Assembly (NCBI RefSeq): GCF_005925325.1
Contig: NZ_SRMP01000002.1
Span: forward strand, 62,001-126,000
Length of the DNA: 64,000 bases
Reading direction: 5' to 3'
DNA from: Pedobacter helvus
GTDB lineage: Bacteria > Bacteroidota > Bacteroidia > Sphingobacteriales > Sphingobacteriaceae
In this document: one piece after another, positions 52,978 to 61,831 of the stretch
Layout: each line of letters starts with the position of its first letter
How positions within the stretch are numbered: position 1 is the first letter of the stretch
Notes under the pieces: generated by a model
Told to the model about the DNA's origin: nothing
The model's input: the letters and a program-made list of their open reading frames with translations, nothing else
The model's database searches: none
Made by a program: the position numbers and the translations under genes

Positions 52978-54371
52978 GAAAGTCGGTATGGTATCATAGA
53001 TTTTGGCAAAAGAAAATGTCCGAACTTCCAGTAAATGAGGATATGGATGCGGCATGGCAACAAATGAATAGTTTGTTAGATCAGCATGTTGAGATTGCCA
53101 ATCCCAAGGATGCACCTATTTCTAAGGGAACTTTGTTTCATCACTTCATTCAAATCGTAAAACTGATTATTCCAGTAGTGTTGGTTACAGCGGCAGTTTA
53201 TTTTACTTTTTATCAGAAAACCGAAATCAAGGCCAATAAAGAAGTAGCTAAGCCTAAAATGTTAAAAAATCCTCAAAATCAGTTTTCAAGGGATTTTGAT
53301 GACAGTATTGGTCTAGAAACTAACGCAGTAGTAACAAAGAAAAAAAATACTTCGTTGGAAAATACATCACCGGTAAGAAAATCAGTAGGACTACATTTAA
53401 AAGCAGAAATTGAAGCTGCAAACCATGCAATTTCCAAAGAAAAGTTGGGGTCTGCACTTTCTTTAATAAGTAGTGAATACGAAAGTGTAGCATCAGAAGG
53501 TGATGTATCGGTTATGCATAACATCACCTGGCTAGATAAATTAGAAAATACCACAAGCTTGCGAACAGTTCTTGAGATGAGACAGCTGCGGAAGTTTGAT
53601 CAGATTGAACCAGCTCAAGCTATTCAAAGATCATCGATAAAACTAATTACACTATCTAAACGTGAACAAAAACGTTTACGAAAAGCTTTTATTAAAGATT
53701 CGCTGAAAAACGAAAAAAGGATTCGGTTGGTACGAAGAGCAAGTCTAAAACCTATAAAGATAAAAGCTAAGGAAGATCCCCAAAAAGAAATCTTAAGTCC
53801 GAGATTGAGCTTGCAATTACAAGGCGGGTTGATGTTAAATCAACAAAATATTTCGCCATATTTAGGAATTCAAAACCAATGGGCCTTAACCAATAAGTGG
53901 CTATTGGGAGCAGGCTTGGGGTTAAATCAAATTAAGCTACAAGGTGAATATTTCCATCCAGGTTATAATACAATTACAGCCGGATCTCCTTTTCAAATAG
54001 TAGATTCCAGAAAACTGACCAACATGGTTTTGCCTGTAAATATCAGCTACAGGTTTAATAATTGGATGAGTTTAAAGTCGGAAGCAAACTTAGCATTTGC
54101 CCGTACGCAAAAAGGCGGCAGTAAAGTAGGATATGTTGCTAGCTATTTAGATACGGTTTTCCATACCAAGCAAATTCAGCAAGCTTTATCTGAAACTAGT
54201 GTGAACAAGCTGCATTTTAATATTGGAGGCGGAATAAATATTCAGTTGAAGAGATTTAGTATAGAAGGGATGTACTTCCACCAGCTAAGTCCTTATCGTG
54301 TAAGCAGTAATTTGGGCAGCTACCAGCGGCGTTACGGGACTTTTAACGTAGGTTTGGGCTATCGGTTCTAA
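52974..54371 (+). CDS. Membrane protein with cytoplasmic head, one TM segment and an OM-type barrel tail
   Basis: 465 residues. Residues 1-60 are hydrophilic and could be cytoplasmic. One membrane segment 'IVKLIIPVVLVTAAVYFTFY' lies at about 59-78. Next comes a charged, Lys/Arg-rich linker (about 80-270), then about 190 residues of alternating beta strands ending GTFNVGLGYRF, a typical outer-membrane barrel C-terminus. The sigma-factor overlap and the N-terminal layout suggest an anti-sigma role, and the barrel-like tail is odd for an inner-membrane protein. No known motif for sigma binding is seen. Confidence 0.7.
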   Translation: MRKSVWYHRFWQKKMSELPVNEDMDAAWQQMNSLLDQHVEIANPKDAPISKGTLFHHFIQIVKLIIPVVLVTAAVYFTFYQKTEIKANKEVAKPKMLKNPQNQFSRDFDDSIGLETNAVVTKKKNTSLENTSPVRKSVGLHLKAEIEAANHAISKEKLGSALSLISSEYESVASEGDVSVMHNITWLDKLENTTSLRTVLEMRQLRKFDQIEPAQAIQRSSIKLITLSKREQKRLRKAFIKDSLKNEKRIRLVRRASLKPIKIKAKEDPQKEILSPRLSLQLQGGLMLNQQNISPYLGIQNQWALTNKWLLGAGLGLNQIKLQGEYFHPGYNTITAGSPFQIVDSRKLTNMVLPVNISYRFNNWMSLKSEANLAFARTQKGGSKVGYVASYLDTVFHTKQIQQALSETSVNKLHFNIGGGINIQLKRFSIEGMYFHQLSPYRVSSNLGSYQRRYGTFNVGLGYRF

Positions 54372-54776
54372 CTATTTCTCTTTCACAGCAGCTACCATTT
54401 TTTCGGTAACTATTTCCGAGTTTTTATTGCCAAAAGAATTTCTGATGTAGTTCATCACATCTGCAATTTCATCATCTGCAAATCCAGAAGGAGGCATCGC
54501 ATTATTGTAATCAACACTATTTACTTTGATGCCTCCCTTCATCCCAAATTTAACGGCATGAATAGATTTCTCTGGGTATTTGGTTAAAAAATCAGCTTTT
54601 GCCAAAGGAGGGAAAGTGCCTTTTACACCCTCGCCATTAGCCAAATGACAAGTGATACAGCTTTCTTTGTAGAGTTCCTTTCCTCTAGCAATGCTTTTGT
54701 TCAACTCATCTTGTGCATTAGAAAAAAAAGCTAAAGCGTAAATTGCGCCGCAACTTATAATTGATATGATTTTCAT
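54372..54776 (-). CDS. Cytochrome c (monohaem, periplasmic)
   Basis: 134 residues from the ATG at 54776, chosen because it opens a clean signal peptide (ending FFSNAQ). Haem-binding CITCH (about residue 40), distal Met probably in 'NAMPPSG'. It resembles class I cytochromes. It lies downstream of, and on the same strand as, a PQQ-type sugar dehydrogenase (120-nt spacer holding a GTCAT palindrome), so it could be that enzyme's electron acceptor. Confidence 0.88.
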   Translation of the reverse strand: MKIISIISCGAIYALAFFSNAQDELNKSIARGKELYKESCITCHLANGEGVKGTFPPLAKADFLTKYPEKSIHAVKFGMKGGIKVNSVDYNNAMPPSGFADDEIADVMNYIRNSFGNKNSEIVTEKMVAAVKEK

Positions 54777-54792
54777 TTTTAAGAGTATTGCC

Positions 54793-54889
54793 GTCATCTC
54801 GACCGTGGTGGAGAGATCTTTGAGATTAATACTGCTATTTAACAGATTTAACTTCGTTGATTTTCAATTCTCCCTATGGTCGAAATGAC
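54793..54889. repeat. GTCAT...ATGAC palindromic element, copy 4
   Basis: Outer arms 54793-54804 and 54878-54889 are complementary at 11 of 12 positions; GAGAGATC-type and AATTCTCC-type motifs lie inside. Confidence 0.7.
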
Positions 54890-54896
54890 GTGATAA

Positions 54897-56063
54897 TTAC
54901 GCTTTTGGACTAATTTTAACGATTGAGCCAGTACTTTCTATTACTACATAGATGTTACCGTCTGGGCCTTGTTTCACATCTCTTACTCTGCCAATTTTAT
55001 CAAAGATGATCTCCTTTTTCACTACTTTATTTCCTTTGATTACCAAATGTTCTAAGTTTTGGAATTTCAATGAACCTACCAATAAATCTCCGTTCCATTC
55101 TTTAAACTTAGGACTGTTAACGAAAGTCATGCCACATGGGGCGATAGAAGGTTTCCAATAGATTACAGGTTGTTCCAAACCAGGCGCTTCAGTTTTATCA
55201 GAAATGATAGAATTGTCATAGTCAATTCCATAGGTAATTAAAGGCCAACCGTAGTTTTTGCCTTTTTCAACGATGTTTAATTCGTCTCCACCTTGTGGGC
55301 CATGCTCATGTGCCCAAATGGTTCCAGTAGTTGGATGTATCACTAAACCCTGTGGGTTTCTATGTCCATAACTCCAAATTTCTGGCAAAGCATCCTTGGT
55401 TTTTACGAATGGATTATCTGTCGGGATTTTTCCATCCTCGTGTAAACGCACCATTTTACCTTGTGCTTTACTTAGGTTTTGCGAGTTTTCTTTTTGGCCG
55501 CGTTCGCCTAAAGAAAGAAAAACGTAGCCTTTATTGTCGAATAAGATTTTGCCGCCAAAGTGAACACCACCTCTTACATTTGGACTGGCTTTGTATAAAT
55601 GCTCGATGTTGGTCAACTGATGTCCATCTAATTTAGCTCGCATTAAAGCTGTGTTTGCTCCATTATCTTCACCCGCTTCGCCCTCTTTTTTAGGAGATGA
55701 ATAACTGATGTAGATCCATCCGTTTTCTTTGTAATTTGGATGCAGCACTACATCTAACAAACCGCCTTGGCCACGATAGTAAACTTTCGGAATGCCTGTA
55801 ACCTCCTGCGGGTCTAACTCTCCTCCTTTTACAATACGTAATTTACCTCCTCTTTCGGTTACCAAAACTCTTCCGTCAGGCAAAAATGCCATCGCCCATG
55901 GCATATTTAAACCAGTTACAATTGTTTCAGATTTTAGATTTTTCTCCGTTAGTTCGGTGTGGTTTGGCGTGATGTTGCAATTGCTCATTAATAAGCCAGA
56001 AGCAACTATAGCACCTAACATTAGAACTAGTCTGAAAGGTTGCTGAGAAAATTGAAGTTTCAT
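54897..56063 (-). CDS. PQQ-dependent aldose sugar dehydrogenase-like lipoprotein
   Basis: 388 residues. The lipobox is LMSNC. The six-bladed propeller of the soluble PQQ glucose/sorbosone dehydrogenase family shows 'GLNMPWAMAFLPDGRVLVTERGGKL', 'RGQGGLLDVVLHPNY', 'SYGHRNPQGLVIHP' (with the catalytic-type His region) and 'HEHGPQGGDELN'. It should oxidise aldose sugars in the periplasm, passing electrons to the cytochrome c gene downstream. Needs imported or synthesised PQQ; no pqq genes are in the window. Confidence 0.88.
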   Translation of the reverse strand: MKLQFSQQPFRLVLMLGAIVASGLLMSNCNITPNHTELTEKNLKSETIVTGLNMPWAMAFLPDGRVLVTERGGKLRIVKGGELDPQEVTGIPKVYYRGQGGLLDVVLHPNYKENGWIYISYSSPKKEGEAGEDNGANTALMRAKLDGHQLTNIEHLYKASPNVRGGVHFGGKILFDNKGYVFLSLGERGQKENSQNLSKAQGKMVRLHEDGKIPTDNPFVKTKDALPEIWSYGHRNPQGLVIHPTTGTIWAHEHGPQGGDELNIVEKGKNYGWPLITYGIDYDNSIISDKTEAPGLEQPVIYWKPSIAPCGMTFVNSPKFKEWNGDLLVGSLKFQNLEHLVIKGNKVVKKEIIFDKIGRVRDVKQGPDGNIYVVIESTGSIVKISPKA

Positions 56064-56211
56064 ATATGATAATGATATTTTCAGTTACATGGAATAGCCT
56101 TGTTCTCTTCTTATTTATTAACCTTTGGAGACATGGCTATTTCATAAAGGATAATTTTCCTTAAAGATATTAAAATAGGATGTAGTTATTTAGATGTAAA
56201 AGGAGCTTTAC

Positions 56212-56242
56212 AAAAAAAGGCATGGATAGTTTCCATGCCTTT
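56212..56242 (-). terminator. Terminator of the 57-residue gene
   Basis: An 11-bp stem (56216-56226 with 56232-56242), 5-nt loop, and a U run on the minus strand, immediately after the stop codon. Confidence 0.8.
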
Positions 56243-56245
56243 TGG

Positions 56246-56419
56246 TTATTGACCGCGTTTGCGTTCATTGTCTTTATTAGAAGTCTGGTCTGAACGCTGC
56301 CCTCCGGCATTGGTGATGCCGTTCATCCGCTTCGCTTGCTTCGTGTCGTGATGTGCTCTATCAGCTATTGAGTTATTGTGCATAGAGCCATTATTTTTTG
56401 GAAGATCTGTACTTTTCAT
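56246..56419 (-). CDS. 57-residue hydrophilic protein, unknown function
   Basis: ATG at 56419 to TAA at 56246-56248. Starts MKSTDLPKNNGSMHNNSIADR and is rich in Asn, Lys, Arg and His with no hydrophobic core, like small stress or nucleic-acid-associated proteins. A strong terminator directly behind it and a clean frame support a real gene. No family recognised. Confidence 0.6.
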   Translation of the reverse strand: MKSTDLPKNNGSMHNNSIADRAHHDTKQAKRMNGITNAGGQRSDQTSNKDNERKRGQ

Positions 56420-56493
56420 GATTTCTAAGTTTTAAGGTTAAAAATTAGCTTTATAAATAACCCTAGAACATTCCATTTGGTTTTAATAAAAAG

Positions 56494-56528
56494 AAAAACC
56501 CCCGACAAGCTTTGCTTATCGGGGGTTT
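56494..56528 (-). terminator. Terminator of the OM barrel gene
   Basis: An 11-bp stem (56499-56509 with 56515-56525, one G-U) followed on the minus strand by a T-rich run. It lies 31 nt past the stop of the next gene. Confidence 0.85.
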
Positions 56529-56556
56529 CGATCTATGTTGAAGCCGTGTTAATCGG

Positions 56557-57180
56557 CTAGAATTTTAGTCCTAAACCTACTTGGAATACTTGGTTTTTAA
56601 ACTCTGGAGTAATTCTTTCTCCGTTTTCGTTTGTTTTTTGGAAATCTAGTGCATAGCGACCGAAAACTCCTACTTTATCATTGAAGTCAAATCTTGCACC
56701 AATCACACCAGCTAGAATTGCTTTCTTGAAACGATCAGATTCGTCTTCTATAATTTGTTGCTCTGCCGCACCCAAACCGTTTTCAAATTTATTTTTGGTA
56801 GACATTAAGAATGAAACTTGAGGTCCAGCTACTACATTGAAACCTTCTGCCAGTTTAATACTCGCTAAAATAGGCACATCAATAAAGTGCGTAGTTTGCT
56901 TAAAAGATCCGCCAAGTACTTCTGTTTTATAACCTTTTGTAGAGTACAATAGCTCCGGCGTAAAGGCTAAGTTCTCCAATAATTTGATGTCTAAGGTTAA
57001 ACCGGCATTAAAACCTGTTAAATAATCAGTTTTGAAATCGTTGTTGCCATCATCTTTGATGATATTTGAGAAGTTGGCACCACCTTTAATACCTAGTCTA
57101 ATGAAACTATCTGTTGATTGAGCGTTTGCCGTAAGACCTGTAACGAACAAGCCTAATGCTAGGATAAGTATCTTTTTCAT
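56557..57180 (-). CDS. Outer-membrane beta-barrel protein (PorT/OMP_b-brl_2 type)
   Basis: 207 residues. Signal peptide ending TANAQ, then alternating strands: 'IRLGIKGGANFSNI', 'LTGFNAGLTLDIKLLENLAFTPELLYSTKGY' and 'VVAGPQVSFLM', with the C-terminal 'NQVFQVGLGLKF'. This is the compact eight-stranded type frequent in Bacteroidota. Function not assignable. Confidence 0.87.
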   Translation of the reverse strand: MKKILILALGLFVTGLTANAQSTDSFIRLGIKGGANFSNIIKDDGNNDFKTDYLTGFNAGLTLDIKLLENLAFTPELLYSTKGYKTEVLGGSFKQTTHFIDVPILASIKLAEGFNVVAGPQVSFLMSTKNKFENGLGAAEQQIIEDESDRFKKAILAGVIGARFDFNDKVGVFGRYALDFQKTNENGERITPEFKNQVFQVGLGLKF

Positions 57181-57554
57181 TGCTTTTTAATTATGTGTTT
57201 TTATTGAACGAGCTTCCCCGTATTCTGTAAAATCTCTCTCAAATAAATGTGCCAAATCAAAAAATAGAGGGAGCAATAAAATATGTCTTACCCCTTTTTT
57301 GAGTATGTAAAAATCAGATTTTTAGCGGTTTAAAATTTTAAAATAGGTATTTTGTCGGTAGGGTTGATAGTTTTTTAAGTGTATCAAATTTAATACAATA
57401 ACGCTTTGCAAATCAATTAAGATGTATTTTTTTATATGACTTTTAAAAATGTAATATAAATAATTGGCAAGAACGAATTGATTCCGCATCTTTAAAGGAT
57501 TTTCCGCAATAAACTGCATTGAGGGAAATCGCAACCAAAATTTTTAACACAAAA
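57181..57554. other. Divergent promoter region, no gene seen
   Basis: 374 bp of AT-rich spacer between the OM barrel gene and the GH3 gene. A 70-codon minus-strand frame through it (57322-57534) is likely accidental. No strong promoter match was identified. Confidence 0.5.
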
Positions 57555-59261
57555 ATGAACAAGAAATTTCTTTATGCATTTGGCTTTGTTTCCTTGTTAG
57601 CTATAGGAAAAACCAATGCACAACAACCATCTTACCTTGATTTGCTGAAGCAACAACCGCAATGGGTAGATTCAGTTTTCAATAAATTAAGTACAAGGCA
57701 AAAAATTGCGCAGTTATTTTTCGTTAGGGCGCATACCAACTTAAGCAAAGCTTATCAAGACTCTGTTGGTAAAGTAATTAAAAGAGAGAAACTAGGTGGT
57801 GTAGTATTTTTTCAAGGGGGGCCAGTTAGACAAGCTGTGCTAACCAATAAATATCAAAGTAAATCTAAAATCCCTCTAATCATTTCTATTGATGGGGAGT
57901 GGGGTTTAGGAATGCGTTTAGATAGTACTATTTCCTATCCTTACCAAATGGCTTTGGGAGCAGTGCAAAATAAAGAATTGCTTTACAAAATGGGTTTAGA
58001 GGTTGCTAAAGATTTCAAACGTTTGGGTATCCAAATGAACTTGGCCCCAGATGTTGATGTAAATAACAACGCTAAAAATCCGGTGATTAACTTCCGTTCG
58101 TTTGGCGAAAACAAATACAACGTTGCCGAAAAGAGCGCTGCTTATTTGAAAGGTATGCAAGAAGGCGGTTTGTTGGTAAGTATCAAACACTTTCCTGGTC
58201 ATGGCGATACCGATGTAGATTCGCACTACGATTTACCGCAGTTGAAATTCTCCAAACAACGTTTAGATACTTTGGAGCTTTATCCCTTTAAAGAGCTGAT
58301 TAAAAAAGGAACAGCAGGTGTGATGATTGCGCATATGAATATTCCTTCGTTAGATGCTACACCAAACTTGCCGTCAACCTTATCAAAACCTATTGTAACT
58401 GATTTGCTTAAAAATGAATTAGGCTTTAAAGGCTTGATCATTTCTGATGCAATGGACATGAAAGGCGTAACCAGGTACTACAAAGATGGCGAGGCCGAAG
58501 TAATGGGCATCATTGCTGGAAACGACATTTTAGAATTAGCACACGATACCAAGCAGGCGATTAAAAAGATTAAAGAGGCGATCAAAGATCAACGTATCAG
58601 CATGGAACGCATTGACGAAAGCGTGAAAAAAGTGTTAACAGCAAAATATTGGGCTGGCTTAAACGTAAAACCTCAAGTTGATGAGAATAATGTTGTAGAA
58701 GATCTCAATAGACCAGAAAGCCAAGCTTTAGTGCAGCAATTAGCAGATGCTAGTATGACTTTGCTGAAAAGTCGTGATGGTATTTCGAGCTTAACGCCTA
58801 AGAAAAGAATGGTAATCATTAATGTGGGTACTGCCCAAGCTACTACTTTCCAAAATGAAATTGTGGGTACTTACAAAAACTCGATCGCATTTAACGTAGA
58901 TAAAAATGCCAATGCAGCCACAGTTGCTAACGTGATCAAACAAATTAAAGATGATGATCAAATTGTGCTAGCTGTAGTAGATAGCAGGAACCGCCCAGGA
59001 AATAATATTCCTTTAAGTAAAGATGCGAAGGATTTGATTACTACTTTGTCTGCTAGAAATGCGATGGTTGCTTTCTTCGCTAATCCATACAACTTGGCTA
59101 ATCTGCCAGGTATTGAAATGGCGAGATCTATCGTGGTAGCTTATCAAAAAGAAGATTTCATGCAAAAAGCGGCAGCTTCGGTTTTTACCAAGAAATTATT
59201 GCCGACAGGTAAATTGCCAGTAACCGTAAATGATATTTTCAAATACGGCGACGGTTTATAG
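57555..59261 (+). CDS. GH3-family glycoside hydrolase (NagZ-like catalytic loop)
   Basis: 568 residues from the ATG at 57555, where a signal peptide begins (ending KTNAQ); an upstream in-frame start at 57519 is less likely. The loop KHFPGHGDTDVDSH carries the His-Asp dyad of bacterial beta-N-acetylglucosaminidases, and the nucleophile Asp is in 'IISDAMDMKGV'. A C-terminal GH3_C-like domain (about 400-568) follows. Many Bacteroidota homologues I recall are longer, with a beta-lactamase domain; none is present here. Fits a cell-wall or amino-sugar role with anmK and nagB elsewhere in the window. Confidence 0.9.
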   Translation: MNKKFLYAFGFVSLLAIGKTNAQQPSYLDLLKQQPQWVDSVFNKLSTRQKIAQLFFVRAHTNLSKAYQDSVGKVIKREKLGGVVFFQGGPVRQAVLTNKYQSKSKIPLIISIDGEWGLGMRLDSTISYPYQMALGAVQNKELLYKMGLEVAKDFKRLGIQMNLAPDVDVNNNAKNPVINFRSFGENKYNVAEKSAAYLKGMQEGGLLVSIKHFPGHGDTDVDSHYDLPQLKFSKQRLDTLELYPFKELIKKGTAGVMIAHMNIPSLDATPNLPSTLSKPIVTDLLKNELGFKGLIISDAMDMKGVTRYYKDGEAEVMGIIAGNDILELAHDTKQAIKKIKEAIKDQRISMERIDESVKKVLTAKYWAGLNVKPQVDENNVVEDLNRPESQALVQQLADASMTLLKSRDGISSLTPKKRMVIINVGTAQATTFQNEIVGTYKNSIAFNVDKNANAATVANVIKQIKDDDQIVLAVVDSRNRPGNNIPLSKDAKDLITTLSARNAMVAFFANPYNLANLPGIEMARSIVVAYQKEDFMQKAAASVFTKKLLPTGKLPVTVNDIFKYGDGL

Positions 59262-59283
59262 TCACTTACAATTCTCAAAATAC

Positions 59284-59311
59284 AAAGCCTCGGAAATTTT
59301 TTCGGGGCTTT
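59284..59311 (+). terminator. Terminator after the GH3 gene
   Basis: A 12-position stem with two wobble pairs (59284-59295 with 59300-59311), then T-rich DNA. Confidence 0.7.
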
Positions 59312-59379
59312 TGCTTTTATTGAAGTTTTGTGAATTTATTCGTGCAATTGTACTAAATTGGTCGTTATAGAGTGCATGT

Positions 59380-60423
59380 ATGGAACTTAAAGACGTAAAA
59401 ATTTCTCGCAAGAAGCCAATATTTCCGGTAAGTGAAAACCTCCAGAAATATTTACGCACCTACCAGCGTGATGCTCGTTTGCCCATCAAATACGAAGATT
59501 TGAAAGCCTTTACTGAGAGTTATCCGATTATGGATAAAGATGGGAAAGACACGCTTTGGGAAAGTCCTATTTATGCGCAAAGCCAAATCGAAGAGTTGCA
59601 TAACGGCTTAAAAATAATCTACGCTAAATTAAAGGCTTCGGGCAATTTGCGTATCGTAGAACATAAATATATTGATAGAATTGATTATTGCACTTTTGGC
59701 AATACACATCCTTTTCGCATTAGGATTGTAAACCGATTAAATGATGTTTACGATTATTTTTATGTGAAAAAAGCAGACTCTTCTCGTATTTACGGATTGG
59801 AACTAGAGGAGATATTATCGCCAAACCAAGTTAATTATTTGGTAGATGAAGATACGATGATCGAAGAGCACATTGTCGGTTTGCCAGGCGATGTGTTTAA
59901 CAAAGGCAAAATTTATCAGGATGACTTTAACCCAACTCGTATAGCAAAGGAGTTTGTGAAGTTTAATGAGCGTTGCTTAGTCACTTTACTGGGCGATATG
60001 CGTTCTTACAACTTTGTTGTGCAAATCACGCCAGATTTCGATGATATCCAATTCCGTATTCGGGCTATAGATTTTGACCAGCAGTTTTATGAGGGAAATA
60101 TCAAAGTTTATATGCCGCAGTTTTTTAAGGAAAACTTTGCTTTGGTAAAGTTATGTATGGAACATCTTACGGAAAAAACCGTGCAACAATATAAGCAAGA
60201 AGAGCTTTCTTCGATTGTACATCGGGTACGTAGCGAGCGCCACCGATTAACTGATTTGAGAGATGTTTCTAGGAAAGAAGAACTAACCACAAATGAGAAT
60301 ATCCAGAAATTGAAGCGTAGCATGGTAGAATATTACCAAGATCCAGCTTACAAAGAATGTCGAAATATGACGGATATTATTGAGTTAAATTTGAAAAATA
60401 TCATTAGACAGGTGAAATTGTAA
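59380..60423 (+). CDS. Unknown protein with kinase-like motifs
   Basis: 347 residues, no signal or membrane segment, so cytoplasmic. No family name recognised. The C-terminal half holds LLGDMRSYNFVVQ (about 208-220) and, about 15 residues later, RAIDFDQQFY (about 234-243). This spacing of a GDxxxxN segment and an IDFD resembles the catalytic loop and metal-binding Asp of aminoglycoside-phosphotransferase/HipA-like kinases, but the usual HxD is replaced by GDM. An N-terminal Lys in a VAIK-type strand is not evident. Treat the kinase link as a hypothesis. Confidence 0.6.
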   Translation: MELKDVKISRKKPIFPVSENLQKYLRTYQRDARLPIKYEDLKAFTESYPIMDKDGKDTLWESPIYAQSQIEELHNGLKIIYAKLKASGNLRIVEHKYIDRIDYCTFGNTHPFRIRIVNRLNDVYDYFYVKKADSSRIYGLELEEILSPNQVNYLVDEDTMIEEHIVGLPGDVFNKGKIYQDDFNPTRIAKEFVKFNERCLVTLLGDMRSYNFVVQITPDFDDIQFRIRAIDFDQQFYEGNIKVYMPQFFKENFALVKLCMEHLTEKTVQQYKQEELSSIVHRVRSERHRLTDLRDVSRKEELTTNENIQKLKRSMVEYYQDPAYKECRNMTDIIELNLKNIIRQVKL

Positions 60424-60432
60424 TAGGTTCCT

Positions 60433-60488
60433 GTCATTCTGAGCGCAGCGAAGCATTTATTGAAGTCATTCGACAGGCTCAGTATGAC
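60433..60488. repeat. GTCAT...ATGAC palindromic element, copy 5
   Basis: Arms GTCATTCTGAGC and GCTCAGTATGAC match at 11 of 12 positions, with GACAGGCTCAG internally. It sits between converging genes. Confidence 0.7.
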
Positions 60489-60496
60489 AAAGGTGT

Positions 60497-61057
60497 TTAC
60501 GCATGCTGTTCTTCATGCACACCTTCTGCAAATTCTTCTACCATTTTATCGTTAAAAGCTGGTATATCTTGCGGATTACGACTAGTTACCAATCCTTGAT
60601 CAACCACCACTTCTTGGTCTACCCAATTGGCACCGGCATTGATCAAATCTTTCTTAATGGAACTGTAAGAAGTCAACGTTCTTCCTTCAACAACTTCAGC
60701 ATCAATTAGTGTTTGTGGGCCATGGCAGATAGCTGCTACAGGTTTTCCCTGCTGGAAAAAATCTCGTACGAAAGCAACTGCTTTTTCGTTACCTCTCAAA
60801 GCATCTGGGTTGATTACGCCTCCTGGAAGTAACAAGCCGTGGAAATCATCAGCACTTACATCTTCCACCGTACGGTCTACAGCAATTTCTTTGCTCCATT
60901 CGTGGTCTTTCATGCCTTTAATGCTGCCTTCTTTCAAAGAAATGATCTGCACATGAGCACCTTCTTCTTTTAACCTATTTAGCGGTTCAAATAATTCTGA
61001 TTCTTCGAAGCCATTTTCTGATAAAATGGCGATGTTTTTATTGCTTAACTTTCCCAT
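60497..61057 (-). CDS. DJ-1/PfpI-family type 1 glutamine-amidotransferase-like protein
   Basis: 186 residues. The nucleophile elbow is VAAICHGPQTL (C111, followed by H112). 'LLLPGGVINPDALR' and 'EESELFEPLNRLKEEG' (with the Glu that orders the Cys) complete the family pattern. Members include deglycases, chaperones and stress proteins; the role here is not known. Single gene. Confidence 0.88.
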   Translation of the reverse strand: MGKLSNKNIAILSENGFEESELFEPLNRLKEEGAHVQIISLKEGSIKGMKDHEWSKEIAVDRTVEDVSADDFHGLLLPGGVINPDALRGNEKAVAFVRDFFQQGKPVAAICHGPQTLIDAEVVEGRTLTSYSSIKKDLINAGANWVDQEVVVDQGLVTSRNPQDIPAFNDKMVEEFAEGVHEEQHA

Positions 61058-61132
61058 CTTCTTTAAATTTTTAATAAAACAATCTTATTTAATACAAGAA
61101 GTTTACGGCTATTGTTTTCGAAAATATAATCG

Positions 61133-61828
61133 TTATGCTATAATTACAATTATTGATGAGTTTTCGATATGATGAGAACCGAAACCTTCGTAGATCACTC
61201 TACTTACAATGGTTTTTAAAGGATTTGCATCTTTAAAAGAACTTATATCAAAACTTAAAGACAGTGTGTTTTCATCTCTGTTTCGTTGAAATCCCATGCC
61301 TTTTAAAAATGCGATATTAGATTTTGGTAGCGTAAAATTATTCTTTAGTTTTTTAAACTTGGGTATCGCAATAACGATAGATTCCCTATGTGTTTTAAAG
61401 TCGAGATAAAGCTTCGTTTTGGGATTGATGAAAAACTGAAAATGCTTGATTTTGCCAGCGGCAAGCTCAAAAATGGCATCGTCAAATTATTGACTGTCTA
61501 GTTGTTCTATAGCAACGTTCGCTTCAATTTGTTGAAGCCTAAGCTCAATGGGATGTTTTCTACTATCAAAGAAATTTTTCATCGCTGGATTTCCTCTATC
61601 CAACTTTTTTAAATTTTCTAGAGATTGCTGTAATTCGAGAATTTCGGCATAATTAGGATTTTTTAGATTATGAAGCAGAAATAATTGACGATTGACTTTC
61701 TTTAGTGCTTTTTGCCGAATATGTGCTTGCTTGAACTCCCGTTCTGCAACAAGTTCAATAATTAAAGTTTCGAGTGCTAATTTTTCATTTTCGTAGAACT
61801 CTAATATTTCATCTAGTTCCGATATCAT
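61133..61828 (-). pseudogene. Unknown protein interrupted by one in-frame TAA
   Basis: The frame starts at 61828 (MISELDEILEFYENEKLALE), is helical and Glu/Lys-rich for 113 residues, and meets TAA at 61487-61489. The same frame then continues without a stop to 61133: FDDAIFELAAGKIKHFQFF and 'LPKSNIAFLKGMGFQRN' follow for about 117 codons. No ATG lies near the start of the second part. So it is either one gene of about 230 codons with a nonsense change, or a real 113-residue protein followed by a relic. It starts 3 nt after the GT2 stop. Confidence 0.7.
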
Positions 61829-61831
61829 ACG

